A DNA stretch of 64,000 nt from an uncultured bacterium (GCA_949298985.1 CASFYV010000021.1:372001-436000); one strand, 5' to 3'. Positions 37,997 through 46,824 are shown, counted from the stretch's first letter. The notes: generated from the letters alone by a model not told the origin. Numbers and translations are program-made.

Positions 37997-40285
37997 ATGC
38001 AAAATAGTTTAAATAAGGAAAGAAATATAGTAGAATTTACCTCAAATAAAGTAGTTACAGATGTGATAAAAGGGAATGCAGCTGTAAGTAGTGATTATAT
38101 TTCGTCACCAATCTCAAAAATCAATATACAATCAGAACAAAAAATTACTCCTATAAAGATGAATAACGTCTTAGTAATTAAAAAAGATGGTACAAAAGAA
38201 GAATTTGATAATAGTAAGATTATTAATGCCGTAAAAAAGTCTGCAACAAGAATGTTAGTAGAATTATCGGATGTGGAATTAAAACAAATATGTGATTTTG
38301 TAGATAATAATATTTTAAGAATGAATAAAACCGAAGTAACCATTGCAGAAATGCATAATATAGTAGAAGGTGCTTTGGAACATATTAATCCTAATGTAGC
38401 TCATAGCTATAGAAACTATCGTAACTATAAGCAGGATTTTGTACATATGCTTGATAAAGTATACCAAGAAAGTCAAAAGATTATGTACATTGGAGATAAA
38501 GAAAACTCTAATGCTGATTCTACTTTGGTATCAACAAAGCGTTCTTTAATATTTAATGAATTGAATAAAGAGTTGTATAAAAAATTCTTCTTAACAGTAG
38601 ATGAATTACAAGCAATTAGAGATGGATATATTTATATTCACGATATGTCAGCAAGAAGAGATACAATGAATTGTTGCTTATTTGATGTAGCTTCAGTTTT
38701 AAAAGGTGGTTTTGAAATGGGCAACCTTTGGTATAATGAACCAAAATCTCTTGATGTAGCATTTGATGTAATCGGTGATATTGTTATGGCGGCAGCTAGT
38801 CAACAATATGGCGGTTTTACGGTTGCTGAAGTTGATAAAATTTTGGCACCGTATGCGGAAAAAACTTATGAAAGACAATATAATAAATACTTATGCTTAG
38901 GCTTGTCGTTTGAAAAAGCTAGAGAAGAAGCTTTAAAAGATTTACAAAAAGATTTTGAACAAGGTTTCCAAGGTTGGGAATATAAATTCAATACTGTAGC
39001 TTCTTCAAGAGGTGATTATCCATTTATTACAGTTTCAGCAGGTTTGGGAACCGGCGAATACGAAAAAATGGCTACGAAAGCTATGTTGACTATAAGAATG
39101 AAGGGACAAGGTAAGAAAGAATGTAAAAAACCTGTTCTATTCCCTAAAATAGTTTTCTTATATGATGAAAATTTACATGGCGAAGGCAAAGTTAATGAAG
39201 ATTTATTCAAAGTAGGTATAGAATGTTCTAAAAAAGCTATGTATCCTGATTGGTTGTCTTTATCAGGTGAAGGTTATGTAGCATCTATGTATAAAAAATA
39301 TGGTAAAGTAGTTTCTCCAATGGGATGTAGAGCATTTCTTTCTCCTTGGTATGAAAGAGGCGGTATGAAACCGGCTGATGAAAATGATGAACCTATTTTT
39401 GTTGGACGTTTTAACATTGGTGCAATTAGCTTACACTTACCTATGATTTATGCTAAAGCTAAGAAGGAAAGCAAAGATTTCTATGAAGTTCTTGATTATT
39501 ATATGGAATTAATCAGAAAATTACATATAAGAACTTATGATTATTTAGGCGAAATGAAAGCTTCTGTAAATCCTTTAGCTTATTGTGAAGGTGGTTTCTT
39601 AGGCGGTCATTTAGGTATTCATGATAAAATTAAACCTTTATTAAAATCTGCAACAGCTTCTTTTGGTATTACAGCCTTAAATGAGTTGCAAGAATTGCAT
39701 AATGGAAAATCTTTGGTAGAAGATGGTGAGTTCGCTCTTGAAGTTATGGAATATATTAATAAAAAGGTTAATGAATTCAAAGAACAAGATGGTTATTTAT
39801 ATGCAATTTATGGAACTCCTGCGGAAAATCTTTGTGGATTACAAGTAAAACAATTCCGTAAAAAGTATGGCGTTGTGGCTAATGTTTCAGACAGAGGCTA
39901 TGTATCAAATAGTTTCCACTGTCACGTTAGTGAAGATATAAGTCCTATTCAAAAACAAGATTTAGAAAAACGTTTTTGGGATTTATTAAACGGTGGTAAA
40001 ATCCAGTATGTAAAATATCCGCTTGATTATAATACTGAAGCTGTAGAAACTTTAGTTCACAGAGCGATGGATATGGGATTCTATGAAGGTGTTAATTTAT
40101 CTCTTTCATATTGTGATGATTGCGGTCATGAGGAATTAAATATGGATGTATGTCCTAAATGTGGAAGCAGAAATTTAACTAAAATTGATAGAATGAATGG
40201 TTATCTATCTTATTCAAGAGTTAAAGGTGATACTCGTTTGAATGACGCTAAAATGGAAGAGTTGGCAGATAGAAAATCTATGTAA
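37997..40285 (+). CDS. nrdD: Anaerobic ribonucleoside-triphosphate reductase (class III)
   Basis: Reduces NTPs to dNTPs with a glycyl radical; it is oxygen-sensitive and works with NrdG. The 762-aa protein has an ATP-cone near residues 55-150 (VLVIKKDGTKEEFDNSKIINAV). The catalytic core includes YIYIHDMSARRDTMNCC, AASQQYGGFTVAEVD, SPMGCRAFLSPW and FNIGAISLHLP. A C-terminal Zn site has paired CxxC motifs (CDDC, CPKC), and the radical Gly near 735 lies in MNGYL. AGGAGG stands 14 bases before the ATG, an unusually long spacing; an in-frame TAG blocks any earlier start. The activase is encoded 1.7 kb downstream. Confidence 0.96.
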   Translation: MQNSLNKERNIVEFTSNKVVTDVIKGNAAVSSDYISSPISKINIQSEQKITPIKMNNVLVIKKDGTKEEFDNSKIINAVKKSATRMLVELSDVELKQICDFVDNNILRMNKTEVTIAEMHNIVEGALEHINPNVAHSYRNYRNYKQDFVHMLDKVYQESQKIMYIGDKENSNADSTLVSTKRSLIFNELNKELYKKFFLTVDELQAIRDGYIYIHDMSARRDTMNCCLFDVASVLKGGFEMGNLWYNEPKSLDVAFDVIGDIVMAAASQQYGGFTVAEVDKILAPYAEKTYERQYNKYLCLGLSFEKAREEALKDLQKDFEQGFQGWEYKFNTVASSRGDYPFITVSAGLGTGEYEKMATKAMLTIRMKGQGKKECKKPVLFPKIVFLYDENLHGEGKVNEDLFKVGIECSKKAMYPDWLSLSGEGYVASMYKKYGKVVSPMGCRAFLSPWYERGGMKPADENDEPIFVGRFNIGAISLHLPMIYAKAKKESKDFYEVLDYYMELIRKLHIRTYDYLGEMKASVNPLAYCEGGFLGGHLGIHDKIKPLLKSATASFGITALNELQELHNGKSLVEDGEFALEVMEYINKKVNEFKEQDGYLYAIYGTPAENLCGLQVKQFRKKYGVVANVSDRGYVSNSFHCHVSEDISPIQKQDLEKRFWDLLNGGKIQYVKYPLDYNTEAVETLVHRAMDMGFYEGVNLSLSYCDDCGHEELNMDVCPKCGSRNLTKIDRMNGYLSYSRVKGDTRLNDAKMEELADRKSM

Positions 40286-40300
40286 TAAAGATTAGTATGA

Positions 40301-40334
40301 AATAAGTCCTGCTTAATTGCAGGACTTATTTTTT
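40301..40334 (+). terminator. Terminator of nrdD
   Basis: AATAAGTCCTGC (40301-40312) and GCAGGACTTATT (40319-40330) form a perfect 12-base stem followed by a T-run. Confidence 0.93.
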
Positions 40335-40363
40335 GTTAGAAATCGTATTTGATTTGTTTAGGA

Positions 40364-40369
40364 TATAAT
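40364..40369 (+). promoter_or_regulatory. -10 box 6 nt before the MBL-fold gene (leaderless candidate)
   Basis: TATAAT is followed by only GGCTAT before ATG 40376, with no ribosome binding site. Transcription would begin at or next to the start codon. Confidence 0.55.
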
Positions 40370-40375
40370 GGCTAT

Positions 40376-41137
40376 ATGAAAATTACAGTATTAGTTGAAA
40401 ATAATTCAAGAATTGATAATTACTTGGTTTCAGAACCTGCGTTTTCATTATTTATAGAGGATTCCGAGAGAAAAATTCTTTTTGATTTGGGATATAGTGA
40501 CATATTTCTAAAAAATTCTAAGAGTTTAAATATTGATTTAAATGAGGTTACGGATATAGTTTTATCTCATAGTCATAATGATCATACAGGAGGATTGGTG
40601 TATTTTTCTTGTAAAAATACAAGTATAAAACTTACAGCACATCCGAATATTTTTGATGAGAAATTTGAATTGGATGGAACTTATTATGGCTGTCCTTTGT
40701 CTAAAGCTGAAATGGAGCAAAAGTTTATTTTAAATTTAACGTCTAAAGTGTATAAATTTTCTGAGGATTTATTGTTTTTGGGTGAAATTGAGAATAATAA
40801 GTCTGATGATATTGATGATTCAGCTCTTGTATATATTCATAAAGATGGGTTATTTATTATAACAGGTTGTTCTCATGCTGGAATAATTAATATAGTAAAT
40901 TATGCTAAAAAAGTTACAAGAATTAATAAAGTTTATGGGATTCTGGGTGGTATGCATTTGTTGAATTTATCAGAACAAGAAATTGAAGATTTAGGTGAGT
41001 TTTTTAGAAAAGAAGATATAAAATACCTTGCACCTTGTCATTGTTGTGATTTAAATTCAAAAATTATATTGTCTAAAAAGAATATTATTCAGGAAATTTG
41101 TACTGGGGATGTTATATATTTGAACGAGAAAGATTAA
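40376..41137 (+). CDS. Metallo-beta-lactamase-fold hydrolase
   Basis: A cytoplasmic protein of 253 aa. ATG 40376 is preferred over the frame's earlier TTG-type start at 40349, because the latter would begin upstream of the likely promoter. The metal site is clear: LSHSHNDHTGGL near residue 64, GCSHAGIINI near 165 and a late CHCCD. The pattern resembles the subgroup annotated as 7,8-dihydropterin-6-yl-methyl-4-(beta-D-ribofuranosyl)aminobenzene-5'-phosphate synthase-like, but the real substrate is unknown. It lies between nrdD and nrdG in its own transcription unit and overlaps a convergent small regulator gene by 4 bases. Confidence 0.85.
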   Translation: MKITVLVENNSRIDNYLVSEPAFSLFIEDSERKILFDLGYSDIFLKNSKSLNIDLNEVTDIVLSHSHNDHTGGLVYFSCKNTSIKLTAHPNIFDEKFELDGTYYGCPLSKAEMEQKFILNLTSKVYKFSEDLLFLGEIENNKSDDIDDSALVYIHKDGLFIITGCSHAGIINIVNYAKKVTRINKVYGILGGMHLLNLSEQEIEDLGEFFRKEDIKYLAPCHCCDLNSKIILSKKNIIQEICTGDVIYLNEKD

Positions 41138-41343
41138 TCTTTTTTTTCTTTATATTCTATTTCATACCCAAGAATTTCTAAAATTTTTCTTACTTCTTCA
41201 AATCTAATAGTTTTTTGTGCAAGCTTGTTAGAAAGGCTTTTTATTGAAGTTTTAGTTCCTTTTTCTGTTAAAATTCTTGCTAATTCAGTCATAGTCATAG
41301 CTTTTTTAGCAAGAAGCATTTTGATGTCTTCTCTTATACTCAT
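41134..41343 (-). CDS. Small helix-turn-helix DNA-binding protein
   Basis: A 69-aa basic protein made almost entirely of one helix-turn-helix domain: DIKMLLAKKAMTMTELARILTEKG (first helices), TSIKSLSNKLAQKTIRFEEV (recognition helix) and KILEILGYEIEY. This resembles the XRE/DUF6471-type small regulators. It is convergent with the MBL-fold gene and could regulate neighbouring nrd-region genes or a plasmid-derived module; no target is visible. Confidence 0.75.
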   Translation of the reverse strand: MSIREDIKMLLAKKAMTMTELARILTEKGTKTSIKSLSNKLAQKTIRFEEVRKILEILGYEIEYKEKKD

Positions 41344-41460
41344 AAGTTAATTTTATATAATTCTATTAATATTGACAAATTTCCACGTATAATATACAAT
41401 ATTCTATAAATAAATAGAAAAGTCTTGTTTTTCAAAGACGTTTGTAAAGGTTATGTTGTA

Positions 41461-41667
41461 ATGGAAAATGTAGAGAGAAAAAATTTGTTAGAATTATCAG
41501 ATTCAGTTATTAATAATTATTCTAGATTATTAGCTTTAATGGAAGCATTAGCAGATTTAGAAGAGGCTGACAGTAAAAATTGTACAGTTATATATCTGAT
41601 TAGTGAATTAGTAAAAAAAAGTTATTATAAAATGAAAAAGGCAGAAAAAATTATAAATTTATTATAG
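41461..41667 (+). CDS. Small helical protein, paralog 1
   Basis: A 68-aa protein of unknown function. ATG 41461 with AAAGG 10 bases upstream is preferred over the TTG at 41425. The sequence is all-helical, with NNYSRLLALMEALADLEEAD, an isolated Cys and LISELVKKSYYKMKKAEKII. The next gene encodes a protein of the same size and spacing of features, so the two look like diverged tandem duplicates. They sit in front of nrdG with no named family. Confidence 0.6.
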   Translation: MENVERKNLLELSDSVINNYSRLLALMEALADLEEADSKNCTVIYLISELVKKSYYKMKKAEKIINLL

Positions 41668-41676
41668 GTATTGGTT

Positions 41677-41907
41677 ATGGATATTAGAAAAATTAAAGAA
41701 GTAAATAAAATATACAATAATTTAATTGGTGATATGATAAAAATTAAAGCCTTGATTTTTATTTTATCTGAAAGAAATTGTGAAAAATATCCAGTAAATA
41801 TTCTTTTTGAGATATCTTCTGAATTAGAAAATTTTATAGTTAAAGATATAATAAAATGTACAGATATACTGTATGAGATTTTGCAAAGTAAAAAAGTAAA
41901 ATTTTAA
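41677..41907 (+). CDS. Small helical protein, paralog 2
   Basis: A 76-aa unknown starting at ATG 41677, 9 bases after the stop of its neighbour. It shares with that neighbour the order NxYNNLIGDMIKIKALIFILSE, a central Cys, LFEISSELENFIVKDII and a short C-terminal helix. The pair could form a helical heterodimer; an antitoxin-like or phage-derived origin is possible but not supported by any motif. Confidence 0.6.
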   Translation: MDIRKIKEVNKIYNNLIGDMIKIKALIFILSERNCEKYPVNILFEISSELENFIVKDIIKCTDILYEILQSKKVKF

Positions 41908-41999
41908 TGTTTTTATGATATCAAATTTTTATTTTTGTAAAGAGCATGCATAATTTTGTTTGAAGTGGTATCATGGACTAAAAGGGGATAGAAAAGAAA

Positions 42000-42491
42000 A
42001 TGAATTATCACAATATTACAAAAGATGATATGTTAAATGGCGATGGCCTAAGGGTTGTATTATGGACTGCAGGTTGCACTCATCATTGCCACGGATGTCA
42101 AAATCCTATTACTTGGGATGTGACTGGTGGTTTATTGTTTGATGAAGCTGCTGAGAAAGAACTATTTGAAGCTCTTGATAAACCTCACGTTGCTGGTATT
42201 ACTTTCTCCGGAGGTGATCCTCTACATCCGTTTAACAGAGATGAAGTTTTTAGATTAGTTAAAAAAATTAGAAAAGAATTACCTAATAAAACTATTTGGC
42301 TTTATACAGGATTTTTATGGGAAGAAATTTGTGATATTCCTGATATTGCTGATATTGATGTTATTGCAGAAGGTAAGTTTGTAGAAGAATTACTTGATCC
42401 AAAAATTCATTGGGTTGGTAGTTCTAATCAAAGAGTTATTGATGTTAAACCTACGCTTGAAACAGGTGAAATTGTTTTACACAATACTTAA
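42000..42491 (+). CDS. nrdG: Anaerobic ribonucleotide reductase activating protein (radical SAM)
   Basis: NrdG uses a 4Fe-4S cluster and S-adenosylmethionine to install the glycyl radical on NrdD. The 163-aa length is typical. The cluster motif Cys26-x3-Cys30-x2-Cys33 (CTHHCHGC) is followed by GITFSGGDPLHPFN (SAM-binding GGD) and TIWLYTGFLWEEI. It belongs functionally with nrdD at 37997, although four genes and a terminator intervene. It ends at a clear terminator. Confidence 0.95.
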   Translation: MNYHNITKDDMLNGDGLRVVLWTAGCTHHCHGCQNPITWDVTGGLLFDEAAEKELFEALDKPHVAGITFSGGDPLHPFNRDEVFRLVKKIRKELPNKTIWLYTGFLWEEICDIPDIADIDVIAEGKFVEELLDPKIHWVGSSNQRVIDVKPTLETGEIVLHNT

Positions 42492-42516
42492 TTTAAATTT
42501 AATTATTTAAATATAT

Positions 42517-42551
42517 AAAAAAACAACGATTTTAAAAATCGTTGTTTTTTT
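42517..42551. terminator. Bidirectional terminator after nrdG
   Basis: A 14-base stem AAAAAAACAACGAT / ATCGTTGTTTTTTT (42517-42530, 42538-42551) lies between the convergent nrdG and symporter genes. Confidence 0.9.
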
Positions 42552-42573
42552 ATTTGAAAAGTTTTATTATTTT

Positions 42574-44076
42574 TTAAAATCTCATAAAGTTCATATTATT
42601 TTTTTCTAAATATGCTTTTAAATCTCTTTTGATTTCAGGAGCTAAAACATAAAGAACAATAATATTAGGAACACATAGAGCAATCATCATAGCATCTGTG
42701 ATATCAATAACAGATTTAACGTTCATAGCAGAGCCTATGATGATAAATAAGCAGTAAATCAAATTGAAAGCAAGAACTCTTTTTTTGCCTTCACCAAATA
42801 AGAAAGTCCAAGCTTTTTGTCCGTAATAAGCCCAAGAAATTAATGTTGATAGAGCAAACATAACCGCAATTATTGAAAGAATAATTGGGAAGAACGGAAT
42901 AACTGATTGGAAAGCATTTGATGCTAGTTCAATTCCGGAGATTTCTTTCGCTGCGTGAGTGCAAGCACCTGAAAATACGATAGCAAAAGAAGTGAATAAG
43001 CAAAGAACACCTGTTAAAAATGTTTCTAATAAAGCAACAAAACCTTGAGAAACAGGCTCTTTAGTTTGAGCAGTAGCATAAACGATAGCTGCAGCACCTG
43101 TACCGGCTTCATTAGATTGAACAGAACGTCTTAAGCCAATAATAATTGTTCCAAAAAGTCCGCCTAAAACAGCAGTCGGATGGAATGCTTCTTTTAGTAT
43201 TAACATAATTGCGTGTGGGATATTGACTATGTTAGCAAATATAACAATCAATCCTGACACAATATATAAAATACACATTGTAGGAGTTAATATTGTAGTA
43301 ACTTTAGCTATACTTTTGATACCACCAACAACAACCATTCCGATTAAAATTGCAACAACAAGTCCGATTAACCAAGTGTGTCCGTGTAAGAAACTATGAT
43401 TTCCACCTGTTATAAATACCATTTGGTGAGCAGTTTGGTTAATTTGAATCATATTTCCACCAGTGATACCACCGCCAATACAAAGTATTGCATATAAAAC
43501 AGATAAAGGTTGTCCTAACCAACGTAATTTTTTTCTTGTAAGACCGTGTGCAATGTAATGCATAGGTCCGCCGGAAACAGATCCGTCTAAATTAAACTTT
43601 CTATATTTAACAGCTAAAGTAGCTTCCATAAATTTGATAGACATTCCAAGTAATGCTCCGATGAAAATCCAAAAAGCAGCACCAGGTCCACCAATTGAAA
43701 TTGAAATAGCAACCCCAGCAATACTTCCGATTCCTATAGTTCCTGAAAGAGCTGTTGCTAAAGCTTGGAAAGAGGATACTTCTCCAAAACCTTGATGGTG
43801 TTCTTCGGTAGGTTTTGCAACAGTGTCAATTGCATGTTTGAAGCCCCAAATTGCCATACCTTTAAAGTAGAAAGTAAAAAATATTCCGGCAATTAATACC
43901 CAAAAGATAATCAAAGGAACTTCTGAACCACATATTTTTATTGGGAAAAAGATTAAACTCGCGACAGCATCAGATACAGGTGCAATATGTTTGTCCATAA
44001 ATGCATCAACATTCATTGCTTGTACTGAACTAAGAGTCATTAGCATTGTAAATAACATAATTAAAAATCTCTTCAT
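42574..44076 (-). CDS. Alanine/glycine:cation symporter (AGCS family)
   Basis: A sodium-coupled amino-acid importer with about eleven membrane segments. ATG 44076 is preferred: GAGGAAG lies about 9 bases upstream and the product then begins with a clean signal peptide (MKRFLIMLFTMLMTLSSVQA). The longer frame from 44127 would bury it, and a TACAAT box next to 44132 suggests transcription starts near 44127. Family hallmarks include SSFQALATALSGTIGIGSIAGVA, GPGAAFWIFIGALLGMSIKF, the GGPMHYI segment, NEAGTGAAAIVYA and GQKAWTFLFGE. AGCS members with a cleavable signal are known but less common. Confidence 0.92.
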   Translation of the reverse strand: MKRFLIMLFTMLMTLSSVQAMNVDAFMDKHIAPVSDAVASLIFFPIKICGSEVPLIIFWVLIAGIFFTFYFKGMAIWGFKHAIDTVAKPTEEHHQGFGEVSSFQALATALSGTIGIGSIAGVAISISIGGPGAAFWIFIGALLGMSIKFMEATLAVKYRKFNLDGSVSGGPMHYIAHGLTRKKLRWLGQPLSVLYAILCIGGGITGGNMIQINQTAHQMVFITGGNHSFLHGHTWLIGLVVAILIGMVVVGGIKSIAKVTTILTPTMCILYIVSGLIVIFANIVNIPHAIMLILKEAFHPTAVLGGLFGTIIIGLRRSVQSNEAGTGAAAIVYATAQTKEPVSQGFVALLETFLTGVLCLFTSFAIVFSGACTHAAKEISGIELASNAFQSVIPFFPIILSIIAVMFALSTLISWAYYGQKAWTFLFGEGKKRVLAFNLIYCLFIIIGSAMNVKSVIDITDAMMIALCVPNIIVLYVLAPEIKRDLKAYLEKNNMNFMRF

Positions 44077-44167
44077 AATCTTTTTCTTCCTCAATTTCTC
44101 GACTAATGTGTCTAATATTTTTCGCATCTTTTATTGTATCAAAAACATGTCAAGTTATTTCAAAATC

Positions 44168-44191
44168 GTTACATTTAAGCCTAAATGTAAC
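44168..44191. promoter_or_regulatory. Inverted repeat between divergent symporter and methyltransferase genes
   Basis: GTTACATTTA and TAAATGTAAC are perfect 10-base arms around AGCC. The right arm ends 5 bases before a TATAATATAAT stretch (44197-44207) that serves the methyltransferase gene, so the dyad occupies the -35/spacer region. This placement suggests an operator, possibly autoregulation by the methyltransferase or control of the symporter. Confidence 0.5.
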
Positions 44192-44222
44192 ATTTTTATA
44201 ATATAATTGTGTTAGATTTTTA

Positions 44223-45203
44223 ATGGTGAATATTTTGAAACAAAGGAAAAAGAAATTTATTGATTTTTGTGCAGGTATTGGAGGAGGTAGATTAGGGCTT
44301 TCTCTTAATGGTTGTGAATGTATTGGATATAGTGAAATAGATAGTAATCCTGAAAAAACATACAATATTTTTTATGGTTATAAAGAAAAAAATTATGGTG
44401 ATTTAATGAAAATAGATATAGATAAATTACCAGAATTTGATATTTTAATTGGAGGGTTCCCTTGTCAATCTTTTAGTATTGTTGGTAAAAGGATGGGGTT
44501 TGAAGATTATAGAGGACAGGTAATATATGGAATTTGTAAAATTTTAGAAGAAAAAAATGTTCCATATTTTATATTAGAAAATGTTAAAGGGTTAGTAAAC
44601 CATGATAAAGGAAAAACTTTTAGAATAATAATTCAGGAGTTAGAAGAATTAGGTTATAAAGTTTTTTATAAAATTTTAGATAGTTCAGATTTTGGAATCC
44701 CTCAAATGCGTGAAAGAATATATATTGTTGGAATGAAACAAGGTTTTTATAAAAAAGATTTTAGATTTCCTGAAGCTATTCCAATGAAAGAATTAAAGGA
44801 CTTTTTAATAGATGAACGAGAGGAAAATATTTTTGATATAAATAATCTAACTTTTCAAAAATATTTAAATAATAAGTATAATAAAGGAAAATTTTCTTTA
44901 GAAAAAATTTTAAAGCAAAATTTTTTGATTTTAGACACAAGGCAAAGTGATTTAAGATTATATAAAGAAAAATGTCCTACTCTTAGAACTGGTAGACATG
45001 GAATTTTATATGTAAAAAATGGTAAGTTAAAAAAATTGTCAGGTTTTGAATCTCTTCTTTTGCAAGGTTTTCCAAAAACTCTTGCTCAAAAAGTAATTGA
45101 TTCTGAACTTTTAAATAATAAAGTTTTATCACAAGCTGGTAATGCAATGACTGTAAATGTTATTCAAGCGATAGGAAAACAACTTATTGAATGTTGTCTT
45201 TAA
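44223..45203 (+). CDS. C5-cytosine DNA methyltransferase of a HinP1I-like system
   Basis: Modifies cytosine in the recognition site of the partner endonuclease. The 326-aa protein has motif I (FIDFCAGIGGGRLGLSL), the catalytic Pro-Cys at residues 80-81 (GFPCQSFSIVGKRMGF), ENVKGLVNHD, QMRERIYIVGM and the late AGNAMTVNVIQAIG, in the order of M.HhaI-class enzymes. Target specificity GCGC is inferred from the adjacent endonuclease, not from the target-recognition region itself. It is 9 bases upstream of the endonuclease gene, forming one operon. Confidence 0.93.
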   Translation: MVNILKQRKKKFIDFCAGIGGGRLGLSLNGCECIGYSEIDSNPEKTYNIFYGYKEKNYGDLMKIDIDKLPEFDILIGGFPCQSFSIVGKRMGFEDYRGQVIYGICKILEEKNVPYFILENVKGLVNHDKGKTFRIIIQELEELGYKVFYKILDSSDFGIPQMRERIYIVGMKQGFYKKDFRFPEAIPMKELKDFLIDEREENIFDINNLTFQKYLNNKYNKGKFSLEKILKQNFLILDTRQSDLRLYKEKCPTLRTGRHGILYVKNGKLKKLSGFESLLLQGFPKTLAQKVIDSELLNNKVLSQAGNAMTVNVIQAIGKQLIECCL

Positions 45204-45212
45204 GGAGGTTTA

Positions 45213-45977
45213 ATGGATTTGTTAAAAAAAGGTTCAGAAACTGCTAAAAATGGTTTTAAAAATGAGGAAGAAATATGTGATAAATTTAATAATTGGCAAA
45301 ATGATATTGAAGCTAAACAATGGTTAGAAATAATGAATTATAAAATAGAAGAAATAGAATTTGTAAGAGCTGTTATTTTACATGGTTTTAAGGCGGATGT
45401 TAATGTTCAAATTCAAATAAAAATGAAAAAAGCTTTAGATGTTCAAAATATACAAGTTAAGTTGGTTTCAAATAAGTCTGGTTTTAATCAAGTAGATAAA
45501 AGATGGTTAAAAAATTATAGAGAAATGTGGAAGATTCCGGATGATGTATATAAAATTTTACAGTATTTTACAGGAGAAATATTACCTTATAAAGAAAATG
45601 TAAGAGATAATAGGAGAATGTTTTTTGATGAAATGAGTAGTGAAGAAAGGCAAAAAGTCTTAAATTGGTTTCGAGAAAATAAAATGTTAATTATTTCGGA
45701 TATTATTAAAGGACGCGGGCAATATAGTGCAGAATGGGTGCTAGTAGTTCAAAAATTAAATAATGTTAAATGGGTTTTAAAAAATATTAATGAAGTTTTA
45801 CAATATTATTCTTCTAAGGATGTTGAATTTAGTCCAAAAGGTTCTTTAAATATTGGTTATATAGGAATGCAAAGAAAAGGTGGAGATGGTGGGAGAGATA
45901 CTGCAAAGATGTTACAATTTAAATTGGATCCGATACTCTTGTTTAAAAAAAGTAATGTTAATTTGGAGAATAATTGA
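45213..45977 (+). CDS. Type II restriction endonuclease, HinP1I-like (predicted GCGC)
   Basis: A 254-aa enzyme that closely follows HinP1I (G^CGC): LxxGSxTAKxGFKNE, the LDxxNIQVKLVSNKxGFNQxDKxWL segment, RNINEVLQYY and RKGGDxGRxTAxMLQFKxDP. The catalytic motif described for HinP1I, D-x18-Q-x-K, is present at Asp62, Gln81 and Lys83; the Ser before Asp is Ala here. AAGGAGG precedes the ATG. The stop overlaps the next start as TGATG. The recognition site is inferred from similarity recalled from memory; no database search was possible. Confidence 0.88.
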   Translation: MDLLKKGSETAKNGFKNEEEICDKFNNWQNDIEAKQWLEIMNYKIEEIEFVRAVILHGFKADVNVQIQIKMKKALDVQNIQVKLVSNKSGFNQVDKRWLKNYREMWKIPDDVYKILQYFTGEILPYKENVRDNRRMFFDEMSSEERQKVLNWFRENKMLIISDIIKGRGQYSAEWVLVVQKLNNVKWVLKNINEVLQYYSSKDVEFSPKGSLNIGYIGMQRKGGDGGRDTAKMLQFKLDPILLFKKSNVNLENN

Positions 45978-46822
45978 TGTTTAAAAGATTTTCTTCAAGT
46001 GGTATTATTCATTCGGTTTTAATTTTTGTATCTTTGTTATCAATTTTTCCTTTTATATGGTTAACTTCAACTTCACTTAAAGGATTAAATGAAGATATTT
46101 TTGCTTATCCTCCACAATTAATACCTTCGGATTTTACTTTTGCCAATTATGTAGATGTTTGGCATAGAGTTAATTTTATGGGATATTTTTGGAATAGTGT
46201 TATTGTTGCAGCTCTTACTGTTATTTTGAATTTGATTTTATCTTCACTTGCTGCTTATCCGCTTGCCAGAATGAATTTTAGAGGTAAAAAGATTATATTT
46301 TTCTCAATACTTGCAACGATTATGATTCCATTCCAAGCTATAATGTTGCCTGTTTATATTATTACTTTAAAATTACATTTAATCGATAGCGTAAATAATT
46401 TTATGGGATATATAGGACTTGTAATGCCGTTTGCGGTTAGTGCTTTTGGAATTTTTCTTATGAGACAAGCGTTTTTAAAAGTGCCAAGAGAAGTTGAAGA
46501 AGCTGCAATTGTTGATGGATGTAACGTGTTTCAAATGTTTGTGAAAGTTGTTATTCCAATGGTAAAACCAACTTTAGCAGTACTTGCTGTATTTACTTTT
46601 ATTGGCTCCTGGGGAGAATTCCTTTGGCCAAGTATTATGCTTACAAAAGATAGTATGTATACACTTCCTGTTGGGATAAATAATCTTCAAGGGATGTTTT
46701 CTTCTAATTGGAGGTTTATAGCTGCAGGTTCTATTATTTCTACAATACCGATTATTATTTTCTTCCTTGCTATGCAAAGATATTTTATCTCGGGCGAAAA
46801 TGACGGTGCTGTTAAGGGGTAA
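45977..46822 (+). CDS. MalG-type carbohydrate ABC transporter permease
   Basis: A 282-aa inner-membrane permease with six membrane segments. The cytoplasmic EAA loop (VPREVEEAAIVDGCNVFQMFVKVVIPMVKP, near residues 170-200) contacts the ATPase. The N-terminus HSVLIFVSLLSIFPFIWLTSTSLKG is typical of MalG/UgpE proteins. ATG 45977 shares its first base with the endonuclease stop codon; GGAG lies 9 bases upstream. No MalF-type partner or ATPase is adjacent. The restriction cassette immediately upstream may have inserted at this operon, placing transport under its promoter. Confidence 0.9.
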   Translation: MFKRFSSSGIIHSVLIFVSLLSIFPFIWLTSTSLKGLNEDIFAYPPQLIPSDFTFANYVDVWHRVNFMGYFWNSVIVAALTVILNLILSSLAAYPLARMNFRGKKIIFFSILATIMIPFQAIMLPVYIITLKLHLIDSVNNFMGYIGLVMPFAVSAFGIFLMRQAFLKVPREVEEAAIVDGCNVFQMFVKVVIPMVKPTLAVLAVFTFIGSWGEFLWPSIMLTKDSMYTLPVGINNLQGMFSSNWRFIAAGSIISTIPIIIFFLAMQRYFISGENDGAVKG

Positions 46823-46824
46823 AT

